In this document: positions 11,255 to 22,450 of the stretch, piece by piece
Layout: each line of letters begins with the position of its first letter
Position numbering within the stretch: the stretch's first letter is position 1
Position numbers and translations under genes: made by a program
NCBI GenBank assembly: GCA_015680685.1
Contig: MNCI01029287.1
Coordinates: 77,768 to 141,767, forward strand
DNA from: Gnetum montanum
Taxonomy: Eukaryota > Streptophyta > Gnetopsida > Gnetales > Gnetaceae
DNA length: 64,000 nt
Direction: 5' to 3'
Notes under the pieces: generated by a model
Told to the model about the DNA's origin: nothing
Seen by the model: only the letters and a program-made list of their open reading frames with translations
Database searches by the model: none

Positions 11255-11410
11255 CCCAATGTGAAAGCATTATAGCCTTGCGACTTGTGAACTTTTGGTA
11301 TCAAAGCTGCCTTTTTGGGCTCCCAATCCCCAGCATTGAAGCATTATAGCCTTAAGACTTGTGAACTTTTGGTATGAAACCTACATTTCTAGGGCTCCCA
11401 ATCCCCAGCA
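11255..11410 (+). repeat. Direct duplication of about 80 bases
   Basis: The segment with 'gcattatagcctt' and 'gacttgtgaacttttggtat' occurs twice in a row with few changes, each copy followed by 'gggctcccaatccccagcat'. It lies just downstream of the TATA-like motif near 11063. Confidence 0.7.
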
Positions 11411-11859
11411 TGGAGCAATTTAGCAGCCAAATTTCTCACTTTTCTTACCCCCTAATAGTGATCCAACTTGCATATCTAAGGTTGCAATGGAGGAGGTTTG
11501 ATAGCATCAGGAGTGGCTTAGCATCTGAATCTTGGAGCAAATTACATTAGCTTTAACAGGCTTTGAACTCCTACATAAGTACCCATTTCTCTAACTTACA
11601 CTTTATTCTTTCTCGATAAAGTTTTAAGTTTTGGGTTTTGTGTATGAAATCTATTTGTTTATTATTTATGCATTATTTTAAATCTACTATCAGTTTTACA
11701 TTCTATTTTATTTTATTACCATGCTTTGCATTTCATAAGTCCCTAATTGATCTACTAGACTAGCCAAGGCACCCTGAATCATGTTTTTCCTATGAAAGCC
11801 CTAGGAATTTGTTGGTTGAGAAACTGCTACATTGAGGATCCTCAGTTTTTCCAGTGATT

Positions 11860-12184
11860 GAGGTTTTCTATCATAATAGCCTTGGTTGACATAGGTGCCA
11901 GCTATAACTTTTTCTTGCCTAGGATGGCTTGTGATCTTAACTTGTGAGTACACCCAACCTCAACATCCTATAAGTTAGCCAAGTTTCATCCTATTTGATG
12001 CACCAAGGTAGTGAAGGAGGTGGCAATGAAAATTGGTCAATGGAGTGGAGAGCTAGACTTCTTAGTATTAGATATTAACTCTTTCCATATCATTCTTGGA
12101 AAATTGTTTTCCAAAAAGGCCAAAGTGGTAATTATGCCTTATCTAGATGCACTTTACATTACACATGAGGAAGCACCATGTTTG
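11860..12184 (+). pseudogene. Aspartic protease region of the chromodomain-type element
   Basis: The motif VDIGASYNFF (from about 11886) matches the D-T/S-G-A-S active site of retroelement aspartic proteases, with Ile in place of Thr/Ser. Downstream, GELDFLVLDINSFHIILG (about 12045-12105) matches the typical 'dfiVldl..ydvILG' C-terminal half. Stops occur after CDLNL and FHPI. It breaks off at 12184 at the copia-like insertion and resumes at 17903. Confidence 0.75.
12180..12184. repeat. Target-site duplication GTTTG (left) of the copia-like element
   Basis: GTTTG directly precedes the left LTR and reappears at 17898-17902 right after the right LTR. A perfect 5-bp match, the usual TSD length for LTR elements. 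Confidence 0.8.
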
Positions 12185-13358
12185 TGTTGACCTTTTAGTA
12201 TGTCAAAACATTAAGGAAAATGGAGTACAAGGATGCTTGTGTCTTTGTTGTGTTTACAGAAGTAAAAGTAAAGGACTCAAGAATTTACAAGCAAAGTCAG
12301 GACAAAAACTCAAGGGAGCATGGATGAATACAAAGAATTCAAGCAAAATATGTCTATTTTTGTTGAAGATAATTCTTGGACATTTTATCATATTTCAAAG
12401 TGTTTTTAACTCATTTTGATGAGTTTAGAAGGTTACAAGGTCTATGGGGACTTGTTTGGAGGCATCTATAGGCTCCCAACATCAAAATGAGCAGTTTCAT
12501 TTTTGGCCCCCATAGAAGAGATGTCTTTCCAATTCCAAAGATGTCTTCCAAAAATAGCAAACATCTTTCTAGTAAAAATTATGTCTTTCATGAAAAGAAG
12601 GCATCTTTCTAGAATGAAAGCCTAGTACAAAAAGATGTGTTAGTCTCGAAGAAGACGTCTTCAATGACCATTAGATAGCCAGTGCATGAATTCCAAGGTA
12701 ACTTCGAAAACATATTGGCTATAAGAAGACTTCACTCTCATTGGGAAATATGCAAGCTTTGTGTACTATTAAGTGTCATTGTCAAGAAATCATTGTAATC
12801 ATTGTTGCTCCTCATTGTACAATCTTTTGTCTATTGTAATTGGTCAAAGTGAGTTGTACCTCAAAGTGCAAGGATCAACAAACTTAGTTACATTCTTTCC
12901 TTGTGATTGTTGTTCTCTATTGTTGCCCTATAGGGTTGATGTGCTTCTTGTGAAAAGGCATCTTACTTGAGCTTGTTGGGATCCTGCGGGATTGAGTGTT
13001 GGTGTAGCGCCACAATACTCCAAAGTGAAGCTCAAGTTGTAAAGGTTGTGGGATCCTGAAAACAACATTCTAAGCTTGTTAGGTTCTTATGGGTTTGAGT
13101 GGATTTGTAGCTTTGAATAACTCTAGAGTAGAGCTTAGAGCTTATACAGGGTGTGGTACCCTTCAAATCACACTTTGGAAGGAACAAAGTTTGGAGGTAT
13201 GCTTGCAAACTACCCTCCAAGTGTGAACTACCCAAGTTGGGAAACCATGTTAAATTTGGTATATGCCCTTTATCTTAATAGTTTTAATTTGGGAAACTTA
13301 TTCATTCCTCCCTTCCCCCTCCCCCCTCCCCCCCTCCCTCTAAGTTCAATGATCCTCA
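12185..13358 (+). repeat. 5' LTR of the copia-like element
   Basis: Starts TGTTGACCTTTTAGTATG and ends near ...GATCCTCA, two bases before the tRNA-Met primer site. It is alignable over its full length with 16746-17897. U3 holds a run of AGATGTCTT/GACATCTTT motifs (12515-12650). A TATA-like CTATAAGAAG is at 12719. The C-rich stretch near the end (13310-13340) is a poly-C/CT tract. Confidence 0.85.
12515..12730 (+). promoter_or_regulatory. U3 repeats of AGATGTCTT type and TATA-like box in copia-like 5' LTR
   Basis: At least six copies of a motif alternating between AGATGTCTT and ACATCTTTCTAG, plus one palindrome AAGACGTCTT near 12653, lie 70-200 bases upstream of CTATAAGAAG at about 12719. The right LTR has the same layout (17085-17290). 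Clustered short motifs upstream of a TATA box are typical of LTR enhancers. Confidence 0.5.
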
Positions 13359-13360
13359 AG

Positions 13361-13373
13361 TGGTATCAGAGCC
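13361..13373 (+). other. Primer-binding site, tRNA-iMet type
   Basis: TGGTATCAGAGCC, two bases after the LTR, is the canonical primer site of plant copia-type elements, complementary to initiator-methionine tRNA. Confidence 0.9.
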
Positions 13374-13452
13374 TAGTACTCTTGCACTCTACACCAATCT
13401 TCAAGAGTGAACATGGAAGGGGTAATCAACATCAGACACATATGGATAAAGA

Positions 13453-14640
13453 AACTAATGTGCTTCATCAATTGATGTGCTCAATTCATATATCACATAT
13501 GCTATAAAGGTAAGTCTCTCATTCCCTTCTTTACATTCAAAAATAAAGATGACTATGCTTGTAAATTTGACAAAACTTGTGATTATCTTAATGATATTTC
13601 CTTTGAAGAAAGCTATGGGATATTTTGCCATGAAGTTCTTTCTTTCCAAAATATGTGCTTTGAGATAAAAGATACTTTGCATGCTAAGGAAATAAAAATT
13701 AAAGTTCTTAATGATGAATGTTTTTATCTCAAGAAAGAGAACTCAGACCGTAAAGTTGAGATTCAAAAACTAACCAATGTGATTGAGCAAAGGAGTAAGA
13801 GCTTCAATCAACAAATATCAAATGTATTTAAAGGTAAGGAAAGAGGTAAAAATCTTTCAAGTTCTAATTTTGAATTCATCTTCAATAGAATGCTTGGTAT
13901 GTGGTGGAAGAGGCCATGTGGTCTCCGAATGTCCTAGTAATGGCAGGTTATAGTGAAAGGATATAAATGATGAGAAGATGAGAAAGAAGAACTTCTACTC
14001 AAGTTGGGATGATGGAGGGCAAAGTGAAGAAACAATGAAGGATAATGCAATGGATTCACACCTCATATATATGGCTCTCAAAGATGATGATGCTAATACC
14101 TCAAATGATGAACTTAATGAGGATGAGAGGCTTGATTTATTGTGTAATGAACTTTTAAATTTTCAAAATCTTTCCACAAAGTTGAATAAGTAAGTAAAAA
14201 CAAAGGACCAAAAAATTTCTTTATTGAATACAATAATTTTAGATCTCGCTAAGAAAATCTCAAATGCCAAGGCTAAACAAAGAACTAACCAAGTCATGTG
14301 AGTAGATGAAAGACGAGCTTGCAGATGTAAAGCTTGTGAATGAAAGGATGGTTAAAGGGAAAGAGTTCCTTTGAATGGTTCTTGGACAACGAATAAGTCC
14401 ACAAGATAAAAATGGACTAGGATGTTGTTTCCAAGAAGAAGAACTTGCACAACCTCCATCCCAAAAAAATGACTCTCCAAAGATTGAAGTAACAATAGGC
14501 ACTACATCCCAATCAGAAGCAGCTCCAATCCAACCAAAAGCACCTCAAAGGTTTGATCATTTTAATCACTTTTACTACAATAGGAAAACTATATATTATT
14601 ATTGTAATAGGTTTGGGCATAAGTAATGGAACTACATTCT
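13453..14640 (+). pseudogene. Degraded copia-type gag with CCHC zinc knuckle
   Basis: Nucleocapsid-like coding remnant spread over three frames. It includes a lysine/glutamate-rich coiled-coil stretch (13653-13850), a canonical zinc knuckle CLVCGGRGHVVSEC at 13891-13932 (C-X2-C-X4-H-X4-C), an acidic segment with MALKDDDANTSNDELNEDE (14071-14130), a further coiled-coil-like stretch, and a second half-finger YYCNRFGHK near 14597-14625. The arrangement fits the gag plus linker of SIRE-type copia elements. The knuckle is in a different frame from the open stretch before it, so a frameshift is present. A stop follows the second finger. Confidence 0.7.
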
Positions 14641-16745
14641 AAAATATTATCACATGAGCACTTATTCATTTAATAAGACTCCTTGTTCTTATTCGAATGT
14701 GCCTAAAAAGGATTTTTTTTAGGGTAAAAAGGATAGACAAACAGATCACAGGAAAGTTAAGAAAGTTTGGAGAATCAAAAGAAAAGAATATGAGAATGAG
14801 AAGACTCTCTCCAACAATTTCGTGAAAGGGAGCCAAGCCTTAGAAATTAACAAAGTTTATGTGAGATGAGAAACCTCAAAAGGGGGATCTAATTCTCAAG
14901 CTTACTAGGCATCTTGAACTCCATCAACAAGTAAGGTAAGTAACAATAAGTATAGTTATAATCATTATACCTTGACTTGATTAGAATAGATTAGTTTATG
15001 ATTGACTAGAAATCATTGGAAATCCAAAAGAAATTCCCACTTACTCTTGCAAGATTGTTGAACTATAATATGTTGATTATTTGTGCTATTATTAAAGTTT
15101 TTATTGATAAATCATGTTTTGGTCTCTTAATGAGAATGTATTGATTTCTAGTGGATTAAAGTCTTTTTTGTTTTTTGAACATTCATTGTGTTCCATATGA
15201 TTTGGCATTGTTGCTTCCCTCTAAAATTATAAATTTTAATTGCTTTTAGAATATTTTTTATGTATGATAATTAAAGCATTTGATGTAATTCATGTATCTT
15301 CTAAACATTTGAAAAGGAATTCCTTGAGCATATGAGTTATTTGTTATCTGTGTCATTAGGTTCTACTAGTGGAAGGCCTTTCTTTCAAAAGTCTCTAAAC
15401 TTGATCTTGATATGGCATTCTAGATTTATGGAAACATCTCCTAGCTCTTGTGTATTTTTAATGATTATTTATGTTTTCTTATGTTGATTTTAAATAATTA
15501 TTTCAAGGTGTTCTTCCATGTTTTGGGGTTTTTTAGACTTATTTTGACAAGTCTAGAAGTTTTCAGGGGCTATGGTGACTTGTTTGAAGGTGTCAAGAGG
15601 TTCTTGGTCTCAAAAAGAGCATATTTATTTTTGATCCTAGCAAGATAGATGTCTACTCTAACAATTAGACATCTCACCTGCATTTGAGATGTATCATTTT
15701 GATAGGAGATGTCTCTCTCTCAAAGTAGACTTCTACTCTGATATCTCTACTCTAGGGCAAGATGTCTACTATTTCTTCTAAGTCATCTCATATGGATTTT
15801 AATAGACATTTTAGCAAATAGGTGCATTAAAAAAGTTGAAGACTATAGTGGATTCTCTTAAAAAATGGGATTTCTTGTTAATTATCTAGGAGGAAATTCC
15901 CTATAATAAACATTAAAAATATTTTCTTCTTTGTTAAAAGGATTCAATAATGGGAGACCTTAGTCTCTGCACTTGATCTTAGAATTTTAGTGTAGCTTGA
16001 AGATCCTACAAGGCTCAAGGAAGAATACAAATCTTTCTACAACAAATGCATTATGACAAATGGAAGAAACTCAAGCATGTATGTAGGAGGAACATGTACC
16101 TCTTAAACAATTTTCATCCTATAGACCACCAATGTAGGGGGAGTCTTTTGAGACTTTGACCAAAAGACACTTAGACAACAAGATGAGCAAGAAAATGATT
16201 ATTCTTTTTATGATACAGTATCCAAGGTAAAAGTATGCTTTGATCAAAACATTCTTTGAACATTTTGCCTTAAGATATACTTCATGGTTTAGGTATTTAC
16301 ATTTGGCATGGCTAGTTACAAATCATGTGATGCATATATGTTTAAGAAGTTGTATTAATCTATTCTTTCTTATGCATATACTCTCCTTATCATCAAAATT
16401 TCTATGCCTTATTCTTTTACTAATGTTTAAAAAAAAGGAGAATATTGGAAAATTAAAGAATCATGTGATATTTACTACTAATGGCTTATTGGTTTAGAGA
16501 CAAGTTACTTAATCTTCAAGGATCATACTTTCCTTCAAGCTTTAAGTTTTTAAATGTTCTTGAATATTAATTGAAAGGCTAGATTAGTTAATTTTTACCT
16601 TTGTAAATAGATAAGAGACAAGTTTATATGCATCATCCTTTTTGGTCCTGTCCAAAAAAGGGGAGAAGTAGCCTATGTATTGTGATATTGTGATAAAGAC
16701 TAACTCATTTTTTTAAGTTTTGGACATTACCAAAAAGGGGAAGAT
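14641..16745 (+). other. Noncoding internal region of the copia-like element, with an LTR-like relic
   Basis: No pol domain was recognised on either strand. The segment 15440-15800 resembles the LTR itself: a 'ctatggtgacttgtttgaagg' core (LTR: 'ctatggggacttgtttggagg') followed by 'ctcaaaaagagcatattta' and a cluster of agatgtct/agacatct motifs. This suggests an older, more diverged LTR fragment inside the element. Three purine-rich tracts lie near 16426, 16653 and 16729. Confidence 0.5.
16729..16745 (+). other. 3' polypurine tract of the copia-like element
   Basis: The tract AAAAAGGGGAAGAT lies directly before the LTR start TGTTGACC at 16746. A near duplicate, AAAAAAGGGGAGAAG, lies about 78 bases upstream. 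Confidence 0.8.
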
Positions 16746-17897
16746 TGTTGACCTTTTGGTATGTCAAAACATTAAGGAAAATGGAGTACAAGGATTTTTG
16801 TGTGGTTGTTGTGTTTACAAGAGCAATAGCAATGGACTTAAGGACTCACAAGCAAAGTCAAGATCATAAGAACTTAAGGGAGCATGGACAAATATGAAGA
16901 ATTCAATCAAAATATGTCTATTTTTTTTAAAAGATGATTTCTGAACATTTTAACATATTTTGGAGTGTTTTGGCTCATTTTGATGACTCCAAGAGGTTAT
17001 AAGATCTATGGGGACTTGTTTGGAGGCATTTGGGGGCTCCCAACATCAAAACGAGCAATTTTATTTTTGGCCCCTACAAAAGAGACATCTTTCCAATTCT
17101 AAATATGTCTTTCAAAAATAGTAGACATCTTTCTAGTAAGAAAGACATCTTTCTTGAAAAGAAGATGTCTTTCTAGAATGAAGGCCTAATACAAAAAGAC
17201 ATCTTAGTCTTGAAGAATATGTCTCCAGTGACCATTAGATAGCCATTGCACAAATTTTGAGGTGACTTCAGAAACATATTGGCTATAAGAAGACTTCACT
17301 CTAGAAATTTGCAAGCTTTGTGTAGTATCAAGTGTCATTATCAAGCAATCATTATAATCATTATTATTCCTCATGGTACAATCTTTTGTCTCTTGTAATT
17401 GATCAAAGTGAGTTGTACCTCAAAGTGCAAGGATCAGCAAACTTAGTTACATTTTTTCTTTGTGATTGTTGTTCTCTATTGTTGCTTTGTAGGTTTGATG
17501 TACTTATTATGGGAAGGCATCTTGCTTGAGCTTGTCAATATCCTACGATATTGAGTGTTGGTGTAGCACCACAACACTTTAGAGTGGAGCTCAAGTTGTA
17601 AAGGTTGAGGGATCCTAGAGACCACATTCTAAGCTTGTTGGTACCTTATGGGGTTGAGTGGATTCATATTGTCGAATCACTCTAAAGTAGAGCTTAGAGC
17701 TTTTACAAGGTGTGGTACCCTTCAAATCACATTTTGGAAGAAACAAAGTCCGAAGGTTTGCTTGTGAACTATCCTCCGAGTGTGGACTACCCAAGTTGGA
17801 GAACCACGTTAAATTTGGTGTGTTTGCTTTCTCTCAACAATTTTAATTTAGGAAACTTATTCATCCCCCACCCCCCTTCTAAGTTCAAAAATCCTTG
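16746..17897 (+). repeat. 3' LTR of the copia-like element
   Basis: Direct repeat of 12185-13358, starting TGTTGACCTTTTGGTATG. The last bases read ATCCTTG where the left copy has ATCCTCA, so the terminal CA has mutated. U3 motifs and the TATA-like CTATAAGAAG (about 17284) are kept. It is followed by the TSD copy GTTTG. Confidence 0.85.
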
Positions 17898-17902
17898 GTT
17901 TG

Positions 17903-18596
17903 ATGTGAACCTCTACCCTAGAGGCAACTACTATTGATTGAGAAGATCAAATTGTATCTCCTATGATTATGAAGAGGATTGTTCAAGATTTGACCTAGCA
18001 TATGTTTCTTGTAGTACTTAGGAAGGTCAGAGATAGGGGTCCTATGCTAGAGAACATAAGAGGAAAGGAAGTGTTTAGGAGATATAAGGATTTGATGCCA
18101 TCGAAGCTACCTAGAGAAGTACCTAATCGGTGGATGATTGATCATAAAATTGAGTTGTTGCCTGGGACTGCTCCTCCTAGGTAATGAACCTAATAAATGT
18201 CTACCCCTAAGTTGGTAGAACTCAAAAGGCAGCCAAGAAGCTTGATTAACAAGGGATATATACAATCCTCCAAATCTCCTCATGGTGCTCCTATGCTATT
18301 TGCTAAGAAGAAGAATGGGTCATTAAGGCTATGTTGTGACTATAAATTACTAAATAGGTACTTATTAAGAATATGTACCTAGTCCCACTAGTTTCAGACC
18401 TATTCGATCAACTAGTAGGAGCTCAAGTTTTCTCTTAATTGAATCTCTACTAGGGCTATTACTAGATACAAATTGCAACAAGTGATGAAGAGAAGATAAC
18501 ATGTATCACTCACTACGAATTGTACAAGTGGACAGTTATGCCTTTTAACTTGTGTAATGCCCCAGCCACTTTCTACACCCTTATGAATAAGATGTT
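17903..18596 (+). pseudogene. RT N-terminal half of the chromodomain-type element
   Basis: Continues the host pol after the copia-like insertion. Readable pieces are NRWMIDHKIELLPGTAPPR (about 18125-18181), MSTPKLVELKRQ, LINKGYIQSSKSPHGAPMLFAKKKNGSLRLCCDY (18242-18345), and a degraded part ending MNKMF at the insertion point. These match the start of Ty3/gypsy RT ('GfIrpS.SP.gaPvlfvkKKdG..R.cvDYR'). Stops and frameshifts are frequent after 18380. It is cut at 18596 by the minus-strand Athila-like element. Confidence 0.8.
18592..18596. repeat. Target-site duplication ATGTT (left) of Athila-like element 1
   Basis: ATGTT precedes the LTR at 18597 and recurs at 28550-28554 right after the other LTR. 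The match is perfect, and the host RT frame is restored when one copy is removed. Confidence 0.9.
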
Positions 18597-19448
18597 TGAT
18601 GAGTGATGAGGTATCCCTATGCTCAACCATATGAATACAAATGTCCACGCACAATCTGGTTGAATTCCAAGGACTAAGTGCTTATGCACCTTTACAGAAC
18701 AAGGACAAGTTAGTTAATCGTTGTCTTCCCAAGCTCACTTGTATAGCACAATTGTATGGTTAAGTAAACTTGAGGTATATGATTTTTATATATTTTTATG
18801 TTTTATGTCCTGGTGCTAAAAAGGGAGAAGTGAAATAATTAAGTAACTAATTTAATTTAACTAATCAACTATGCTCTAACTAGTCCTAACACTAGCATCC
18901 GTTCCCACTTGCCATACACATCCTAAACTAGTGTAGCACTATTGGGATTACCAAACGCTAATCGTTACTGGGTTACCAAGTGTTCCAAGCATGCTCGAAG
19001 TGGTCGTATTGAGTGTGCTTACTTGGAAGAATTAACAGGGTGAAAGATAAAACATCAATTAACTACAAAAAGCATTAAATAACTGTAAATAACATGAAGG
19101 GTAAGAGATAATCTATTCTGCTGCAAAGATTATCACAAAGTTCATCCTTATTTCTAGCCACAAGGTGTGTTTAGGTACACAATGCTCGAATAAAGATCTG
19201 TTTTCTTTATGACTCCTACTGTGAGCACTCAGAAATAATTCTAACTCTGAGAAGGGAAAAGTGCAAGAGTTTGGGTAAGGGACTAAGAGACTAAATTAAC
19301 CTATTGCCAAACCAAGTTTGCCTGCCTCTTATTTATAGGCGGTGAGACAAGCTCCGACATCAGATGTTTGATATCACTTGGCAAGCTCCAATATCACGGA
19401 CCTGATATCGCGAATGCCATATCGTGGCCTCGATATCACGGTTCATCA
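18597..19448 (-). repeat. 3' LTR of Athila-like element 1
   Basis: 852 bp, read on the minus strand from TGATGAACCGTG to CTCATCA. It is a direct repeat of 27708-28549. GATATC-type motifs start (plus-strand coordinates) at 19370, 19390, 19404, 19418 and 19432, and the TATA box TATAAAT is at 19337-19331 on the minus strand. Ends are TG/CA with short inverted TGATGA. Confidence 0.9.
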
Positions 19449-19461
19449 TACCCCCATGACT
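19449..19461 (-). other. 3' polypurine tract of Athila-like element 1
   Basis: On the minus strand this reads AGTCATGGGGGTA directly before the LTR. It matches the plus-strand copy at 1351-1363. A further AGTCGTGGGGGC copy lies at about 20002-19991. Confidence 0.8.
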
Positions 19462-21287
19462 GAATGAAAAATCGTCCTCTAGTTCCTTACAAAATATTGG
19501 GAAGGTATGGGATTATTGACTCAAAGTGCCTAATGAACGGATTGACAAACATATTACATCATTGGTGTTCATAACCATTATGATGAACACTATACATAGA
19601 TGACATCCAGACCCTCATCTGACAGCTTATAGAGAAAGAGAGAAAGAAAAGAGAATGAGGTGCGTGGCTGCCGATGTTAGAAATGTGCACTCCATTGTTT
19701 ATCCATAGCCACGTGGTGAAGCGTGTTCCATGCAAAATTGCCCCTACTCTAGTCCATCCCGAGTGCTCCCTCCTATCCCAATCCATTGTTCGTATGATCG
19801 CCATCTGCACACATAACACATTCATGAACTAGCAAGGATAGATAAGATACAATGTAGTTGATACCTTGCCCCGATATAAAGTACCTTGACTGGGTTGTGG
19901 GTATGGTAGATACTGGGTTAGAGGTTTTTAACTGATAACTACCCAAGGTGTAGGGGTGAGATAGGTAATAGAATGGAAAAATTTATGACAGGGCCCCCAC
20001 GACTACGAGTGAACCTCCGATAGCAATAGGGTGGAAAAACTGAAGGAATAAGAAAGATAAGAGAAATAACAATGGTGAAGCCAATAAAACGAATGTCATG
20101 GATGGGGATGAAAGGAGAAATGGTTGATTATAAAAATGTTTAAGGAAAAGAACTTAGCAATTATACTATAAAGGAATGTCAGTGGGTCCTCCCCAAAGCA
20201 GGCTCATGCCTTTTATGCCCTAACAGACCTGCAAACTAAAGAGTCCATAGGCTCTAGGAATGACGTATGGAACAATGGTTAAGAACTTACCCACAAGAAG
20301 TTATCAAAAATGAACAATGCCTCAACTGAGATATAGACTGATCATAAAACCAACAATGAGGTGGAATATGGAAAGAAATATGGAAGGAGAGGAGAAAATG
20401 GAATGGAATCCCAAGAGCAAGGGTGTGTAAAGTCCCTTATGTATTATATGGTTACGGTGACTAAATAGAATTCATTCCAAATCTAAATTCAAACAAACCA
20501 CATTTAGTGACCTTGCATTAACACACTTGACCAACCCATCCTCTTGAAGCAACAAGAATGCATTCATAGAGTCACCACCATTCCAAGGAGAGAAAGATAG
20601 AGAAGCAGGAAGTGAGAAAGGGCCTTAGTTAGAGGGAACCTTTAGACATGGGTAACATGTCTTTCCAGTGCCATAACTAGTGTTTGTAGCCTATATTTCA
20701 TTATTATGTCTAAGGAGTGTGCTTTGAATTCTCACCAATTTTTTTTTGATGTGAGAACCACACCATGCAAAGACTTATTTAATTCATTCGACTTCCTGAT
20801 GTTTGGTCAACTACGGAATGGCAGAAAACCCATGAAAACCATCCAAGTACCAAAGAGAATAGCCAACACAAGTGCATCAAATCCCCTTGAAGTCACACCC
20901 TTTTCAACCATTGAGTCCATCCTTGGTTTGAAGAATACCTAGCCACCAATTCAGTAATAAGTTCATTTAGAAAAAGGGAAAGTATAGTTCCAAAGCCAAG
21001 GGAGACCGCAGAGTTGAATGGATGAATGGATGACATGGACTCATTGCCTGTTTTATCAAAAGAACCATATCTTAGTATCAACATTGAAAGTCAAAGGTAA
21101 AAACCCAACATTAGCAATCAACACCATTATAGTGCAATCCACCATCATGAGCACTTATTGTATGAAGAATGAAACTAAATCAAATAAAGAAATAGTAAAA
21201 ATGTGAATGTTGGTGTAAAACAAAAATAAGTAAAATTGAAAATATGTGTAAAACAAAAATACAAAAAGAGCTAAGGGCTTAGAATGG
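19462..21287 (-). other. 3' noncoding region of Athila-like element 1 (ORF3 deleted)
   Basis: No coding frame was recognised. Several blocks match element 2 between 53466 and 54230, for example the 25-base segment with CATGGGTAACATGTCTTTCC at 20646-20670. The part of element 2 that encodes ORF3 has no counterpart here. An additional polypurine-like copy sits at about 19991-20002. Confidence 0.5.
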
Positions 21288-21299
21288 TTAGCATTCATG

Positions 21300-21320
21300 G
21301 CCATCTCCCCCATGACTGAG
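21300..21320 (-). other. Internal polypurine tract copy of Athila-like element 1
   Basis: On the minus strand this reads CAGTCATGGGGGAGATGG, just after the integrase end. It matches the motif at 311-322 in the first element and about 54544-54532 in element 2. Confidence 0.5.
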
Positions 21321-21849
21321 TTGGAAGGAGGAGATCCAAAATAACGAGCAAGGTTGTCCACCAATAGAGATAGTATTAATATTGACTATTCTAGGCTCAT
21401 GGAAAGGTTTGGTTTGTTGGATGTTGACCAACAATTTCTTATCCAGGCTCTCAAGTTTGTAAATCATCATGGCCCTTGAAGAAAAAGTTTCATGAATAAT
21501 ATAAGGTCCTTCCCACAGTGTTTGAAATTTAGTTCATTGTAGCACATGTGTGGGATTCCAGTAGAGAACCTTATCTCTTGGTTGATATTTAACTTTCCTA
21601 ATCCTTAGGTCATGACGTTGTTTGTTAAAGGCCTTATGCAGATCGTTAGATGACAGGGTGGCTAATCGATTTTCATTTAGCAAGTTAAGGTTCATCAACC
21701 ATTCTTTCTATGCTAGATTAGGGTCAAGGTTAAGATCACTCATCGTAGATAGTGTACGGAGCTCAACTTGAATTGGAAGTGTTGGAAGTTTACCATACAC
21801 TAACTCATAAGGAGAGTAGCCTATAGGGAGTTTCCATGTGATGTGGTAT

Positions 21850-22450
21850 GCCCAAAGAGCATCATTCAGTTTGGTGCTCCAATCTCGCCTATATTTGCTA
21901 ATGGTTCATGTCAATATTTTCATAATCTCCCTATTGGTGACTTCGACTTGACCATTTGCTTGAGGGTGATATGGTGTAGTCAGCTTGTGCTCCACTCCTA
22001 AGCATTGCATCAACTTTCAAAAAGTTGCACCTGTAAAGTGTGTACCATTGCCAAAAATAAGTGCACAAGGCACACCAAACCTATTAACGATTTGTTGCAA
22101 AACAAATCGTGCAGTGGTAAATGATGTACAATCCGTAATAACTACTTCTGCCCACTTTGTGAAATAGTCAATAGCAACAACAATGTAGGCTTTTCCATTG
22201 AACATTGGTGTAATAGGCCCCATAAAATCAATTTCCCATACGTCAAAGGGTTCTAAAGTTTGAATCCATTGTTGTGAACCCTCCATTCTAGCCGTTATTC
22301 CCCCATCACATTGGTAGCATTCACAAGATTGGATGAAATAATGAGCGTCCTGGAATAATGTAGGCCAATAATATCCTGCAAACAAGATTTTAATGGTTGT
22401 TCGTCTCCCAGCATAATGATCCCCATAAGGACCCTCATGAGCATCTTGGA
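21850..22450 (-). pseudogene. Integrase core of Athila-like element 1
   Basis: Open from 22385 to 22017 and continued in another frame. The first Asp is in WEIDFMGP, the second position reads LIFGNGTHF (Gly for Asp, GAC to GGC), and the third Glu is kept in ANGQVEVTN. The His/Cys finger reads CECYQC before the core. One catalytic loss alone makes it inactive. Confidence 0.8.

Larger units (their letters stand above)
10019..11860 (+). other. 3' noncoding region and probable LTR remnant of the Tat-like element
   Basis: No gene was recognised. It holds: the right copy of the 30-bp minisatellite (10045-10135); scattered relatives of the 185-bp array motif (10550-10870); a short-period repeat of 'tagccattttatagcc' type (10960-11045); a TATA-like CTATAAAAACC near 11063; and a direct duplication of about 80 bases in 11255-11410. 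The TATA with preceding repeats resembles the U3 of an LTR, but no second copy was found in the window, so LTR ends cannot be set. The junction with the chromodomain-type element lies somewhere before 11860. Confidence 0.4.
12185..17897 (+). mobile_element. Copia-like LTR retrotransposon carrying only a gag-like region (about 5.7 kb)
   Basis: It has two direct LTRs (12185-13358 and 16746-17897), a primer-binding site TGGTATCAGAGCC at 13361 that matches the initiator-Met tRNA site of plant copia elements, and a polypurine tract ending AAAAAGGGGAAGAT before the right LTR. TSD is GTTTG. The internal part encodes a gag-like protein with a zinc knuckle, but no RT, integrase or protease could be read in about 2 kb downstream. 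The PPT context and a gag followed by acidic/lysine-rich segments resemble the SIRE branch, which is inference. It is either a non-autonomous derivative or pol has been lost. Confidence 0.85.

Noticed and set aside
13310-13340. Poly-C/CT tract as a regulatory element
   Set aside because: It lies at the end of the copia-like LTR, and the right LTR has a shorter version; simple repeat slippage explains it.
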